Shown here: positions 53,546 through 62,336 of the stretch, piece by piece
Layout of the letters: each line of letters begins with the position of its first letter
Position numbering within the stretch: the first letter of the stretch is position 1
Assembly (NCBI GenBank): GCA_016930995.1
Contig: JAFGFQ010000051.1
Location: forward strand, 1 to 64,000
DNA: 64,000 bases
Source: Thermoplasmatota archaeon
GTDB taxonomy: Archaea; Thermoplasmatota; E2; DHVEG-1
Reading direction: 5' to 3'
The notes under the pieces: model-generated
Database searches by the model: none
What the model saw: the letters and a program-made list of their open reading frames with translations, nothing else
What the model was told of the DNA's origin: nothing
Made by a program: the position numbers and the translations under genes

Positions 53546-54223
53546 ATGATGCCCAAGGTCATTATTCATAACTCCATTAGCCTTGATGGTTCTCTTACGC
53601 ATTTTGATCCTAACATGGAACTGCATTATCAGATTGCCGGGTCCTTTAAACCAGATGTGCATTTGATAGGTTCACACACCATAGCAGCTGGCATTGAGAG
53701 GTATGAAGGGATCGTCCCATCAGAAAATCCCTCTGATTTCAAAAAACCACAGCGAAACGACGATCTTCCCCTCTGGGTAATCATTGATACTAAAGGAAAG
53801 TTACAAGGCCTCCTGCATACCTGTCGTCGCTTTGACCTGTGTCGAGACGTTGTCATGCTTGTGTCGAAGACGACCCCGCTGCGGTATCTCCAGTATCTTG
53901 ATGAACGTCGCTTCCCATATCATTGCGTCGGACATGAATCAATCAATCTCGGTCGAGCGCTGGAGTTGTTATCCAAAGAATATCAAGCGAACACCATTCT
54001 GACTGATACGGGTAGAATCCTTGACAATCTGCTGATTAATCAAGGCCTGGTCGATGAGATAAGCCTGCTTGTCCACCCGGTTCTTGTGGGAAAAAATTCC
54101 TATAATATGTTTTCTGATATTGAAAAACACCATACTATTACTTTAGTGAAATGTCAACGATTGGAGAGACAATACATCTGGTTATTGTATAAAACAAGGA
54201 GAAAAAAATCCCCTCCTGCTTGA
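53546..54223 (+). CDS. Dihydrofolate reductase/RibD-C family reductase
   Basis: A 225-residue protein of the DHFR-like family that includes the archaeal riboflavin-pathway reductase. Features: N-terminal PKVIIHNSISLDGSLTHF, HLIGSHTIAAGIERYEG, the nucleotide-binding segment NTILTDTGRILDNLLINQGLVDEISLLVHPVLVG and the closing strand. The usual glycine-rich EGG or DGGG motif of RibD is TDTG here, so the cofactor and substrate may differ from the riboflavin enzyme. Starts ATGATG (3-nt ambiguity), 22 nt after the previous stop and probably co-transcribed. Confidence 0.78.
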   Translation: MMPKVIIHNSISLDGSLTHFDPNMELHYQIAGSFKPDVHLIGSHTIAAGIERYEGIVPSENPSDFKKPQRNDDLPLWVIIDTKGKLQGLLHTCRRFDLCRDVVMLVSKTTPLRYLQYLDERRFPYHCVGHESINLGRALELLSKEYQANTILTDTGRILDNLLINQGLVDEISLLVHPVLVGKNSYNMFSDIEKHHTITLVKCQRLERQYIWLLYKTRRKKSPPA

Positions 54224-54327
54224 TACAAGTGTTTTTTTGCTTTTTCTCTCTTATTGGCCTATTCTATCATTTAGTATTTTTTTTTATGTCGGCATGATTA
54301 AATAACAAAATAGTGATATTTTCTGGA

Positions 54328-55314
54328 ATGAAGACGCTCTTATCAGTCCTTCTTCTTGGTGTACTCTCGATGCTTTTTGCAGAGGTTTTTTCTGGTGCAT
54401 CCACGCTTTGGTTTATCGACCCCTGGGGTCTTTTTCTCACCTTTCCATTATACATGGGGCATGCGATGTTCTTCCTGAACCTCGCGTTCCTGTGGAAAAA
54501 GACCTCACCACGTCAGCTGTATTTCTTTGGGATGCTCTTTGGGTTGTATGAGGCGCTTATCACCAAGGTCCTCTGGTTTGGCTATCCGGCTTCTACCGGT
54601 CCTATGCTTGGTTATTTTTTTGGTGTTGCCTGGGGTGAGTTTCTCACCCTTGTGTTGTTCTACCACCCAATCATGTCGTTTCTCATCCCTTTCTTTGTCT
54701 ACGAGCTACTCAGCAGGGATATCCTCCCAGGTCATGAACGGTTTTTACAAAAAAATTGGAAGACGCTGCTTTTTGCGGTCCTTTTGATAGTGATGGGAGC
54801 AAGCTTCCAGAGTAATGGCGCCACGTACGATGTGGTCAAATCGGTAGGTTCCATGGGCGGAACACTGCTGATTATCTTTCTCTTACATGTTCTTTCTAAA
54901 GGAAAGAGTCTACAGTCACTTATTCTAGGCAAAAAAGGTTTGACCTGTGTCGTGGTATATCTTTTGGTTCTCTATGCTGTGACGACTCTGGTTATTTTCC
55001 CTGATCGTCTACCAAAAGCAGCGCTCCCCTATCTGTTGATTTTCGTCTGGTATCTCGTTGCTATCAGCCTGCTTTGGGTTGATCGATTCGCACCTACAGC
55101 AGTCGTATTCAGAAGCTCTTTCTTTTCTCAGAAAGAACTCGGGGTTTTTGCTGTCTTTACGGTAATCGTAACCTTCATCTGCAGTCTTGCCCAGCAGATA
55201 ACGTATGGAGTCCTTCTTGCGATGTTTGTATCTTTAATCGGAGCGGGTGTGGTAATTTTCTCCTGGACTTTGATATCCTTAATGAAACATCGTATCTCTC
55301 AGGTATCATCATGA
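54328..55314 (+). CDS. Polytopic membrane protein, unrecognised
   Basis: A membrane protein of about 328 residues with nine or so hydrophobic spans and short loops (for example LLSVLLLGVLSMLFAEVFSG, ALITKVLWFGYPASTGPML, GEFLTLVLFYHPIMSFLIPF). A frame opens with GTG at 54313; the ATG at 54328 gives a cleaner first span. No family or catalytic motif was recognised. The TATA-like GATTAAATAAC just upstream suggests a leaderless message of its own. Confidence 0.7.
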   Translation: MKTLLSVLLLGVLSMLFAEVFSGASTLWFIDPWGLFLTFPLYMGHAMFFLNLAFLWKKTSPRQLYFFGMLFGLYEALITKVLWFGYPASTGPMLGYFFGVAWGEFLTLVLFYHPIMSFLIPFFVYELLSRDILPGHERFLQKNWKTLLFAVLLIVMGASFQSNGATYDVVKSVGSMGGTLLIIFLLHVLSKGKSLQSLILGKKGLTCVVVYLLVLYAVTTLVIFPDRLPKAALPYLLIFVWYLVAISLLWVDRFAPTAVVFRSSFFSQKELGVFAVFTVIVTFICSLAQQITYGVLLAMFVSLIGAGVVIFSWTLISLMKHRISQVSS

Positions 55315-55441
55315 AACCTCAATGGTTTTATCCCTTCGTGAGGCATACGATGGCATATCGGATAATAGAACAATGATATGGAACAATGTTTCGGAAACCT
55401 CTAATGACCTCGAAGACATAATCTAATATTGGTGATAAAAA

Positions 55442-56086
55442 ATGGAAATGACATTGGAACGAACAGATGCAGAAACGAACATAAAAAAAGAAATGAAACA
55501 CTTCATGGCACTCACGGTGATGAGCATTGCCTTTGGTGGTATTGCGATGGCGTTGGCGATTTCGTCAATCACCGTTAACGGACTTGCATTGAAAACAGAT
55601 GATTCAACCCAAGTATTAAACACAATCTCAAACATAGCGGTTAGCTTCGTTGTCGCAGGTCTTGGACTATGGTTTCTCATATCCACTGCAGAGGTCATGA
55701 GCAGATTTGACGAGATACAAGAGGAAAAAAATGAGGAACTGAAGTCTTCCCATGAGATGCTTACAACACGCATCATACAGCTGATTGGATTATATCGGGA
55801 GAAAAAACCACAGATAAAACGGATGATTCTTGTTAGTAAAATCGCAGGAATCTGCTTTTTTGCAAATGCACTTCTTCAATCTGTGAATCTGACTCTCACG
55901 TACACTACCGACATCCTTGCGTTATCCTCTGCGGTCGGTGGAATACTTGTGAGTGTTGTTATGGGGGCTATTGGTTTCATGCTTCCTTCTTCATTTAAGA
56001 AGCATGCAGTGTGCTGGGATGAAAGGATTCTAAAAAGTACTGAAGCAGAAAAGAAGATTGCATCATTCCTGGAGGAACCGTTGTGA
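55442..56086 (+). CDS. Four-span membrane protein, unrecognised
   Basis: A 214-residue protein with two pairs of membrane helices (AFGGIAMALAISSITVNGLAL, IAVSFVVAGLGLWFLISTAE, IAGICFFANALLQSVNLTLT, AVGGILVSVVMGAIGFMLP) and a charged, probably helical cytoplasmic segment between them (FDEIQEEKNEELKSSHEML). Ribosome site GGTGAT. Its stop overlaps the start of the next gene (GTGA), so it is translationally coupled to a winged-helix protein, a common pairing for membrane sensor and DNA-binding partner; that role is inference. Confidence 0.72.
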   Translation: MEMTLERTDAETNIKKEMKHFMALTVMSIAFGGIAMALAISSITVNGLALKTDDSTQVLNTISNIAVSFVVAGLGLWFLISTAEVMSRFDEIQEEKNEELKSSHEMLTTRIIQLIGLYREKKPQIKRMILVSKIAGICFFANALLQSVNLTLTYTTDILALSSAVGGILVSVVMGAIGFMLPSSFKKHAVCWDERILKSTEAEKKIASFLEEPL

Positions 56087-56358
56087 ACAATCGACGGACC
56101 CCGTATGAGATTTACTGGGAGATCCTTACGTACTGCAGGAAACCTCGATTGATCACTCAGATTATCCAGCGCTGTAACCTCAACTCAAAGATCGGCCAGG
56201 AATATGTTGATTTTCTTGTATCGAAACAGTATCTGAGGACGTCTATGGAAGCGGAGAGATGTGTCTATATAACCACAGTAGCCGCGAACGGGTATATTGA
56301 AATTTTTATGAAACTCTATCTTGAGTTGTTCAAAAATAGCCCGGAGTTTCGACTCTGA
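56083..56358 (+). CDS. Small winged-helix DNA-binding protein
   Basis: A 91-residue archaeal winged-helix protein (ArnR1-like type): YEIYWEILTYCRKPRLITQIIQRCNLNSKIGQEYVDFLVSKQYL gives helix-turn-helix and recognition helix, and a short wing and a C-terminal helix (YIEIFMKLYLELFKN) for dimerisation follow. It starts with GTG, overlapping the stop of the membrane gene before it, and probably regulates together with it. The TGA stop is followed in the same frame by an open cysteine-rich stretch described separately. Confidence 0.78.
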   Translation: MNNRRTPYEIYWEILTYCRKPRLITQIIQRCNLNSKIGQEYVDFLVSKQYLRTSMEAERCVYITTVAANGYIEIFMKLYLELFKNSPEFRL

Positions 56359-56658
56359 GTATTTCTATGGGACGGAAGGTTTAAGTGCAAATCAAGGAAT
56401 CTCTCTGAATATAAGTCTGTTGGAAGAGACTTCTGTCATTATAACATTGGGTGTCAATGGTCACAAGATAAATATCGATGCATCGAATGCAAATATCTAC
56501 GTCTGCGACTTGTAACCTTGATACTCATTCTTGTAAAAACCTCTCCCGACCTCCTCTTAGTTGACTATTTTTTCATTTTCTATCTGAAATCTCATCTAAG
56601 AGCGTCGAAATCTTTAATACACTACAAACAATACATTTTCTCTACGAAGGTGAGGTAG
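56359..56658 (+). other. Open cysteine-rich frame directly after the winged-helix stop, status unclear
   Basis: The 303-bp space before 56662 is open for 99 codons in the frame of the winged-helix gene, separated from it only by TGA (56356-56358). Its first part reads FKCKSRNLSEYKSVGRDFCH, then NIGCQW and KYRCIECKYLRLR, a C/H spacing that would suit zinc binding; the second half is less protein-like. There is no ATG, GTG or TTG in frame, so it could only be made by readthrough of the TGA, by an edited or mis-sequenced start, or it is a gene remnant. A second open frame (56321-56515) overlaps it and looks weaker. Confidence 0.3.
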
Positions 56659-56661
56659 GTA

Positions 56662-57021
56662 ATGGACCTAATAGCAATAATGAATATCATAGCAGGGTTG
56701 ATCCTCTGCGTAGGCTTTTTAGAAGCGGTACCTGCGATGGGAAAACATATAGTGAAATTCGCAAAATGGTTAGGCAGCTTTGATACAATAATAGGAATTG
56801 TCATCATCATCTATGTAATATGGGTCGGAGCATGGAATACGATTCAAGGGATTTTCGCGATATTTGCAGGTCTTATCATGATAGTCGGAATATTACCTGC
56901 GATACCCGCAGTAGGAAAATACCTAGAAAAATTAGCAAAATGGCTTGGTGGGTTCCAAGGGATTATCGGTATTATCGTCCTAATCTTAGGAATCCTTGGC
57001 GTACTTAACATATTAGTGTAA
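56662..57021 (+). CDS. Small membrane protein made of two tandem hairpins
   Basis: A 119-residue membrane protein consisting of an internal duplication. Repeat 1 (IAGLILCVGFLEAVPAMGKH with FAKWLGSFDTIIGIVIIIYV) and repeat 2 (FAGLIMIVGILPAIPAVGKY with LAKWLGGFQGIIGIIVLILG) match at most positions. Each repeat is two hydrophobic helices joined by a basic amphipathic K-x-x-K-W-L-G segment, giving four spans with like orientation. Ribosome site GGTGAGG. No family is recognised. Confidence 0.75.
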   Translation: MDLIAIMNIIAGLILCVGFLEAVPAMGKHIVKFAKWLGSFDTIIGIVIIIYVIWVGAWNTIQGIFAIFAGLIMIVGILPAIPAVGKYLEKLAKWLGGFQGIIGIIVLILGILGVLNILV

Positions 57022-57069
57022 TTTACCTTTGCCATTCTCTTCTTTTTTTACATTTTTTAAGAGGTGACA

Positions 57070-57573
57070 CTATAAAATCCGTTCGATTTTCCCTGCCAGT
57101 GGTGTGAGCAGGTTGACGTGTTTTTTCTCCTCGTTAATTAAATACTCCATGTTCTTGAAAAACTGATCAGGGTTTTTTCCCTTCCATATTTTTTTTATGA
57201 ATTCTTTATCTGTGTACATATGCAGTTTGGTATAGACGTCCAAGGCGAGGTACTCGTTTTTTAAAAGCTCTGTCAGGATCTCCTCGTCCCATTTTCCTTT
57301 CAGATCGAATTCTTTTTCTTTCATCCCAGAGCGATCTTCAAGTGTTTTTGTTGTGACATCGATGAATTTTGTTATTAGTTTTGTGAGGATCTCTTTATGT
57401 TTCTCGGAGTCATGGGAGAGTTGGAACAATACGTTTCTGTAACTATCGTTTTTTATGGTCATATATGCTTGCCATTGCATGATGTTTTCAAATTGTGTCT
57501 CCAACCAATAGGCCTTTCCAAGCAGTGAGAGGAATTCGTCTTGTGTAGTTATTTTAAAATCATTGTCGCTCAT
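57070..57573 (-). CDS. Ferritin-like domain protein
   Basis: A 167-residue four-helix-bundle protein of the ferritin/rubrerythrin superfamily. Candidate di-iron ligands are spaced as expected: YWLETQFENIM (helix 1), SHDSEKHKEIL (helix 2), LLKNEYLALDVYTKL (helix 3) and LINEEKKHVNLL (helix 4). No rubredoxin domain. It probably handles iron or peroxide, which suits the oxygen-defence flavodiiron protein elsewhere in the window. Convergent with the small membrane gene before it. Confidence 0.8.
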   Translation of the reverse strand: MSDNDFKITTQDEFLSLLGKAYWLETQFENIMQWQAYMTIKNDSYRNVLFQLSHDSEKHKEILTKLITKFIDVTTKTLEDRSGMKEKEFDLKGKWDEEILTELLKNEYLALDVYTKLHMYTDKEFIKKIWKGKNPDQFFKNMEYLINEEKKHVNLLTPLAGKIERIL

Positions 57574-57655
57574 ACAAAAGACTATCTTTGATGCTATATA
57601 AAACCTCTCTGCTCCTTTGATTCAGATTGTATAAGGGTATGTTGATTGTTCTCTA

Positions 57656-58366
57656 TTAAAATTTCTTATTGAAAAGATAAAAAAGCATGCCAAGTAAGAT
57701 GAAATGATACACAAAACCGACTGAAAGAAACACCACATCCTGGCTGCCATTTATAAGTATTTTATCTAATGCTATAAACGTCCAAAAATTTGGGATAAAA
57801 CCAAGGATGTATTTCCAGTCTTCAGCGATAAAAAAAGCAAATAACGGCAGGAAAAAGACGCTGCCAAGCATCTTGAAAATTGCGAACGCCTGGATTTTAT
57901 TATTCGCAAGATTATTCACAATTAAGGCAAGGATGGGTGCGAAAAGAGAAAACAGCACTGCGACCGGAAGATAGTCGATGAATGAAATATCGATTAAACC
58001 AGAGAGCGCTGGGAACGTATACACAAAGATAAAACAGAGGAAAATTATTAAAATCATGCGGTAGAGAAGATAACTTGTTCTTGATATAGGCATGACTCTG
58101 AGAACGGTGAGGAGGTTCTCATCTCGTTCATCCATGATAAGGAAGGCAATGATAAAGCCGAAAATCATTGGAAATAAAATCGTAAACATCATGAAAAGGA
58201 GTGAATAATACCGAGTAAGATCAAAGACGTTCTCTGAGATCCACGGCAGTATAAGTCTGCAGATAACAACCAGTACGACGGGAAATATAAAGCCGGAGAA
58301 CAGAAGCATCCTGTCCCGAATGATGTTACGCATGTCGTTGATCATTAATTTTCCAATGGATACCAT
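57656..58366 (-). CDS. ABC-2 type transporter permease (second)
   Basis: A 236-residue membrane subunit with six spans in ABC-2 style: MINDMRNIIRDRMLLFSGFIFPV at the N-terminus, then MMFTILFPMIFGFIIAFLIM and the DERDENLLTVLRVMPISRTSYLLYR coupling region. I use the ATG at 58366 after GGGGGGAT; the longer frame (to 58531) overlaps the previous gene and lacks a ribosome site. It is 2 bp after the first permease gene and forms the last member of the ABC operon. Confidence 0.83.
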   Translation of the reverse strand: MVSIGKLMINDMRNIIRDRMLLFSGFIFPVVLVVICRLILPWISENVFDLTRYYSLLFMMFTILFPMIFGFIIAFLIMDERDENLLTVLRVMPISRTSYLLYRMILIIFLCFIFVYTFPALSGLIDISFIDYLPVAVLFSLFAPILALIVNNLANNKIQAFAIFKMLGSVFFLPLFAFFIAEDWKYILGFIPNFWTFIALDKILINGSQDVVFLSVGFVYHFILLGMLFYLFNKKF

Positions 58367-58368
58367 CG

Positions 58369-59070
58369 TTACATCCCCCCTTGAACGATGTGTTTGTAAA
58401 ATGCTTTCTTTGCAAGATAAAAACAGAGAACTATCCAAATAATTAGATAGGAAGCCGCATAAAGGGTATCCAGGAATGATATTTCTGTAAACGTTCCTTC
58501 CAGCATGATAAAGGACGCCTGAGTCGGCCACAGATAGAAAAGGGGATTGTTATAAATTCCGCTCATATGAAGCAGTGGCGGGAGGAAGAGGACGACAAAC
58601 GAAAGCAAGATCATAAGGAGATATTCATTCAGACTTCGACACCGGGAAACCAAGATGAATCCTATCAGAATAAGGAGGATGGACGTAAGCGTTACACCAA
58701 TTAAATAATAGGGGAAACTGAAGTCGACTCCTTGGGTGAGAAGCAAAAACAGAGTACCCGTTATAAGTGACAGAATGGTAAGGGAGATGATTTTTGAGAA
58801 AAAATAGGTGTTGATCTTTATAGGAGTGACAATGAGTGCCTGTAGTGTGTTTTCTGTTTTTTCGAACAGAACCAGAGCCCCAACAAACATGATTCCGATG
58901 AGCATCGGATCGAAAAACAAAAATGTCGTGCTCATTTCAACAGAATTTAGCAACGGTACTGCTTCAAGCATGAGGTAGTATAAAACGACGCTTGCAAACG
59001 CGATATAAATGATCCGGTATCGTGATTGAAGGATGAATTCCCATTTCAACATGGCAAGGAGTTCATTCAT
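58369..59070 (-). CDS. ABC-2 type transporter permease (first)
   Basis: A 233-residue six-span membrane subunit, starting LLAMLKWEFILQSRYRIIYIAF and containing the ABC-2 coupling segment ALVLFEKTENTLQALIVTPI, with later spans FSFPYYLIGVTLTSILLILI and SFVVLFLPPLLH. Its start overlaps the ATPase stop by 4 bp (ATGA). With the second permease it would form the heterodimeric membrane part of an exporter. Confidence 0.85.
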   Translation of the reverse strand: MNELLAMLKWEFILQSRYRIIYIAFASVVLYYLMLEAVPLLNSVEMSTTFLFFDPMLIGIMFVGALVLFEKTENTLQALIVTPIKINTYFFSKIISLTILSLITGTLFLLLTQGVDFSFPYYLIGVTLTSILLILIGFILVSRCRSLNEYLLMILLSFVVLFLPPLLHMSGIYNNPLFYLWPTQASFIMLEGTFTEISFLDTLYAASYLIIWIVLCFYLAKKAFYKHIVQGGM

Positions 59071-60092
59071 TTCAGCTGCCTTCCTGTGACTTTGATGAAC
59101 ACGTCATCAAGGGTCGCTTCCTGTGTATGCATTGTCTGGACATGCCCGCTGTTGAGAAGTTTGATGAATGCGGGGTTGGAACCAAGGTCTGTTAAGGTGA
59201 ACTCTTCTTTTGCGAGATCACCATCATGAAGGTACTCTACCCTGACGATTTTCTTCCCATGTTTCAGTTTGAGATCCTTTGGACTTTCGATGAGAACAAG
59301 CCTACCGTCTACCATGAAGCCAACTCTGTCGCAGAGCTCATCTGCATCAGTCATGTTATGAGTGGTCAGGAATATTGTGGTGCCTTCTTTCTTTTTTTCA
59401 TGGATGATGTTTTTTATCTGTCGTGCGCTCACCGGATCTAGTCCAGTGGTCGGTTCATCAAGAAACATCATCTGGGGGTTGTTCAGGAGCGCTCGGGCGA
59501 AATTCAGTTTGGTTTTCATCCCTTTTGAAAAAGAACCGACGCGTTGGTTTGCGTCTTTGTCAAGATCAACCATTGCAAGCAGCTCATGGGGTTCAATAGT
59601 CATATTTTTATAAAACGATGAAAACAGCTTGAGGTTTTCAAGCGCAGTCAGTTTTTGGTAATGGTTTGGAAATTCGAAGCAAACACCAATCTGTTCGTAT
59701 AGGTCGTTTTTCCAGTTTTTTAGGTTTTTTCCTAGAATTTCTACGTCTCCATTGTATCCTTTCAAAAGTCCGATGATGACTTTTTGGGTGGTGCTTTTTC
59801 CTGCACCGTTCGGCCCAAGAAACCCAAAGACCTCCCCTTTTTTTATATGAAACGTGACTTCATCCACTGCTTTTTTTTCCCCTTTCGGGTAGGTAAATGA
59901 AAGGTTGTGGATGGTTAGAGCATTCTGTCCTTTTGAAGCTGTTTGTCTGGTTATTTCTTCAGGAAATCGGAAAAAACCTGTTGTCTTGCAGGACGGGCAG
60001 GTGACATTAATTTTATCTCCCGGGTTCCCTTGAATGGTGAAATTATTTTTACAATGGGGGCATGCAAGTGTGGTGGTTACCATTTTTTTCAC
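59067..60092 (-). CDS. ABC transporter ATPase with N-terminal zinc ribbon
   Basis: A 341-residue ATPase with an added N-terminal zinc ribbon: CPHC (about 10-13) and CPSC (about 32-35). The nucleotide-binding domain follows: Walker A FGPNGAGKST-like (GFLGPNGAGKST), Q-loop CFEFPNHYQK, signature VGSFSKGMKTK, Walker B MMFLDEPTTGLDP and H-loop FLTTHNM. The start is GTG (60092) or ATG (60083). The C-terminal ~60 residues resemble those of antibiotic- and lipid-exporting ATPases. First gene of a three-gene exporter operon; the substrate is unknown. The ribbon could sense zinc or bind another protein. Confidence 0.88.
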   Translation of the reverse strand: MKKMVTTTLACPHCKNNFTIQGNPGDKINVTCPSCKTTGFFRFPEEITRQTASKGQNALTIHNLSFTYPKGEKKAVDEVTFHIKKGEVFGFLGPNGAGKSTTQKVIIGLLKGYNGDVEILGKNLKNWKNDLYEQIGVCFEFPNHYQKLTALENLKLFSSFYKNMTIEPHELLAMVDLDKDANQRVGSFSKGMKTKLNFARALLNNPQMMFLDEPTTGLDPVSARQIKNIIHEKKKEGTTIFLTTHNMTDADELCDRVGFMVDGRLVLIESPKDLKLKHGKKIVRVEYLHDGDLAKEEFTLTDLGSNPAFIKLLNSGHVQTMHTQEATLDDVFIKVTGRQLK

Positions 60093-60196
60093 ATCCTCAT
60101 CCTTTTTTCTTACCCGTATTCGTTTGAAACCTATAATTTTTTTATGCCATACATGTATGATAGTTTATATACAAAAAGGGGTGTTACAACTCTTGA
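60093..60196. promoter_or_regulatory. Divergent promoters with a perfect 12-bp palindrome
   Basis: The 104 bp between the ABC operon and the bat-type regulator hold CATACATGTATG (60148-60159), a perfect palindrome. For the regulator, GTTTATATAC (60163-60172) is a TATA box placing transcription start within a few bases of the ATG at 60197 (leaderless). For the ABC operon, the minus-strand AAAAAATTATAGG (near 60131-60143) is a likely TATA box. The palindrome sits between the two and is a good operator candidate. Confidence 0.5.
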
Positions 60197-60871
60197 ATGC
60201 GAAAGCTAATTGTTGAAATTGACCTTAATTCACATATTCGCCAGGTGTTTTCAGTTTTCCTTGAGAAACTCGAATCTCTTGAACTTCTCGAATTAATAAA
60301 AATAGATTTTCAGAAAGGAACGAAACTGGCGATAGCCGCAGTCACTGTCAAGGAAGGATTCACCATTGATAAAATCTGGGGCAACGAGTTTATTGAGATG
60401 CTCACCGTCTTATCACAAGAAAAAAACAGATACATCTGTCTGATAAAGACCAGAGGGATGGAGAAGGTTACTGCGATGCTTGGGCTTGACCAATCACAGT
60501 TAGAAAAGGATTATTCCTTTGATCTTGTCTGGGATACGCCAACGATGTTTACCAATGAAAAATTACTCTGTAGCGTGATTGGTACTGAGGATAACTTAAA
60601 ACGGTTCCTTAGCTTGATAACGTTTGCTGGCACAATCAAGCAAGTGAGCTATACAAAAGCAACCTATGAGGAAGGTTCCTACTTATCATGTCTAACCGAA
60701 AAACAACGAGACGTCCTCATCGCTGCTAACAAATACGGTTATTACTCCTATCCTCGTAAGATTACCAGTGATCAATTAGCAAAACTAATTGGTCTTAGTA
60801 AACCAACGGTTCTGCAGCATCTACGGAAAGCAGAGATGCGCTTGATATCAAATCTTCTTGCAGGTTATTAA
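60197..60871 (+). CDS. Bat-type (bacterio-opsin activator-like) HTH regulator
   Basis: A 224-residue regulator with the HTH domain at the C-terminus (LTEKQRDVLIAANKYGYYSYPRKITSDQLAKLIGLSKPTVLQHLRKAE), the arrangement of the archaeal HTH_10/bat group; the N-terminal 150 residues would be a sensing domain of unknown ligand. It is divergent from the ABC exporter operon and shares a short palindrome-bearing promoter region with it, which makes the exporter its most likely target. TATA position suggests a leaderless message. Confidence 0.85.
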   Translation: MRKLIVEIDLNSHIRQVFSVFLEKLESLELLELIKIDFQKGTKLAIAAVTVKEGFTIDKIWGNEFIEMLTVLSQEKNRYICLIKTRGMEKVTAMLGLDQSQLEKDYSFDLVWDTPTMFTNEKLLCSVIGTEDNLKRFLSLITFAGTIKQVSYTKATYEEGSYLSCLTEKQRDVLIAANKYGYYSYPRKITSDQLAKLIGLSKPTVLQHLRKAEMRLISNLLAGY

Positions 60872-61063
60872 GTAATTTTCCTCTACGCCAACAATACAGC
60901 CTTGGGGCTCATTCTCATAATGGTTCACTCTTATTTCACTAGAAATAAGAAATAATTTGAAAGGATTAAATATTTTATACAATAGTAGATATATTAATTA
61001 AGTATCAGATAAATAACCATTAACGAACATAATACCTTTCGGCACCCTGAGAACAAATGACCT

Positions 61064-62236
61064 ATGAACAAAAGTATTATTCTAAGTATCATATTTCTCT
61101 TCATTCTCAGCAGCGGAAGCCAAATGTTCCTTTGCATAGCAAAAAAACAGGATGTACAAAACATTTTTTTTGAAGAAAAAATGCTTGGCATTGATGCAAA
61201 CTACGTTACTTCCATAAAGGATTTCTTTTTTCACTGGCGATACCATTTTAAAAAAATTGATATCTATCCGTTCTTCCATAGCAGAGGAATTAACTACCTT
61301 AGGTTGCGAATTTTCATTCAAGACAACGGCCCAGATAGCCTCTCCTATGCTATCAACACAGCAAAACTCGTTCAAGAACAAGGAATGAAATGCTCTGTCA
61401 CCCTATTCATGAGCAGCGACTGGTCTGACATCGGAAAACAACCTGCACCAATGCTATGGAATACTTTGTATAATTATTCGAATCTCTCCCTTGAACACAA
61501 AGCAGACATTATCAGGAACTACACCTATAATACGACTTTATCTCTTCTTGATAACGGCATCGATGCTGATCTCTACGAGATTGGAAATGAAATTGATTAT
61601 GGTTTCTGTGGAATCTTTGAGGAAAATCTCACGAAACGAGAAAACATATCATTCATGAGAAACGCGACCTGGGAACAGATGGCATCCTTACTTAACGCAG
61701 GTATCAAAGGCGTTCAAGCTGCTGATCCTACATCACAGTTCATCCTGCATATCGCACACTGGTGGGATTATAACTTTTCCGCAGCGTTCTTCACAACCAT
61801 GAAAGACAACGATATTCCTCTTGGTTACCTTGGGCTCTCATTCTACCCTTCCTCCGGGATATTCAACATAACGCAAGCCTATCAGGGGATAGGAAACGGT
61901 ACGCTTTCTCAACTCTTATTTCAGCAGACTGCTGAGAAACTCGCAGACACCTTCGGAACACCCCTGATCATCTCAGAGTACGCCTACCCGAGTACGAGCT
62001 TGATTCTTGGGCCATTTGGATCCTTTACTCATCCAGTGAACGGCTATCCTCTAACAAAACAAGGTCAAAAAACCTGGCTCCATCATTTTCTCCAATGGGC
62101 CGCGGATCATCCCTTCATAGCAGGAACATTTTATTTTAGCCCCGAGTTCCATCGCATTATCTGGAGTCCTTTTTCCTTATTTACTTTCTTTGGAAACGCA
62201 AAACCTGCTGTCGATGTGTTTAAGGAATTTTCATAG
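61064..62236 (+). CDS. Secreted GH53-like endo-galactanase family glycosidase
   Basis: A 390-residue exported protein with a signal peptide (residues 4-24, SIILSIIFLFILSSGSQMFLC). The TIM-barrel domain matches family GH53 (arabinogalactan endo-beta-1,4-galactanase): GIDANYVTSIKDF at strand 1, GINYLRLRIF at strand 2, acid/base glutamate in DLYEIGNEIDYG and nucleophile glutamate in TPLIISEYAYP, with Y-P-S-S-G before it. The full domain is present. It would hydrolyse beta-1,4-galactan or a related polymer outside the cell; archaeal members are poorly studied, so the exact substrate is uncertain. Confidence 0.82.
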   Translation: MNKSIILSIIFLFILSSGSQMFLCIAKKQDVQNIFFEEKMLGIDANYVTSIKDFFFHWRYHFKKIDIYPFFHSRGINYLRLRIFIQDNGPDSLSYAINTAKLVQEQGMKCSVTLFMSSDWSDIGKQPAPMLWNTLYNYSNLSLEHKADIIRNYTYNTTLSLLDNGIDADLYEIGNEIDYGFCGIFEENLTKRENISFMRNATWEQMASLLNAGIKGVQAADPTSQFILHIAHWWDYNFSAAFFTTMKDNDIPLGYLGLSFYPSSGIFNITQAYQGIGNGTLSQLLFQQTAEKLADTFGTPLIISEYAYPSTSLILGPFGSFTHPVNGYPLTKQGQKTWLHHFLQWAADHPFIAGTFYFSPEFHRIIWSPFSLFTFFGNAKPAVDVFKEFS

Positions 62237-62336
62237 AAAATTTTTTTAGTTGATTCTCACAATACTTATTAGAAAGTATAAATCCACAAAAAAGATATCC
62301 AACATAACAACTCTTTAGTATCGTGTTGAGAAATTT

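Noticed and set aside
56356..56358. UGA as selenocysteine in the winged-helix gene
   Set aside because: No SECIS-like element or selenium genes are visible, and the upstream protein is complete at the stop.
56321..56515. A second open frame of 64 codons overlapping the end of the winged-helix gene
   Set aside because: It starts with TTG inside that gene with no ribosome site; the overlapping cysteine-rich frame is more protein-like. Not annotated.
57656..58531. Longer N-terminus for the second permease
   Set aside because: The extra 55 residues lie inside the first permease gene and lack a membrane or ribosome signal; the ATG at 58366 has GGGGGGAT upstream.
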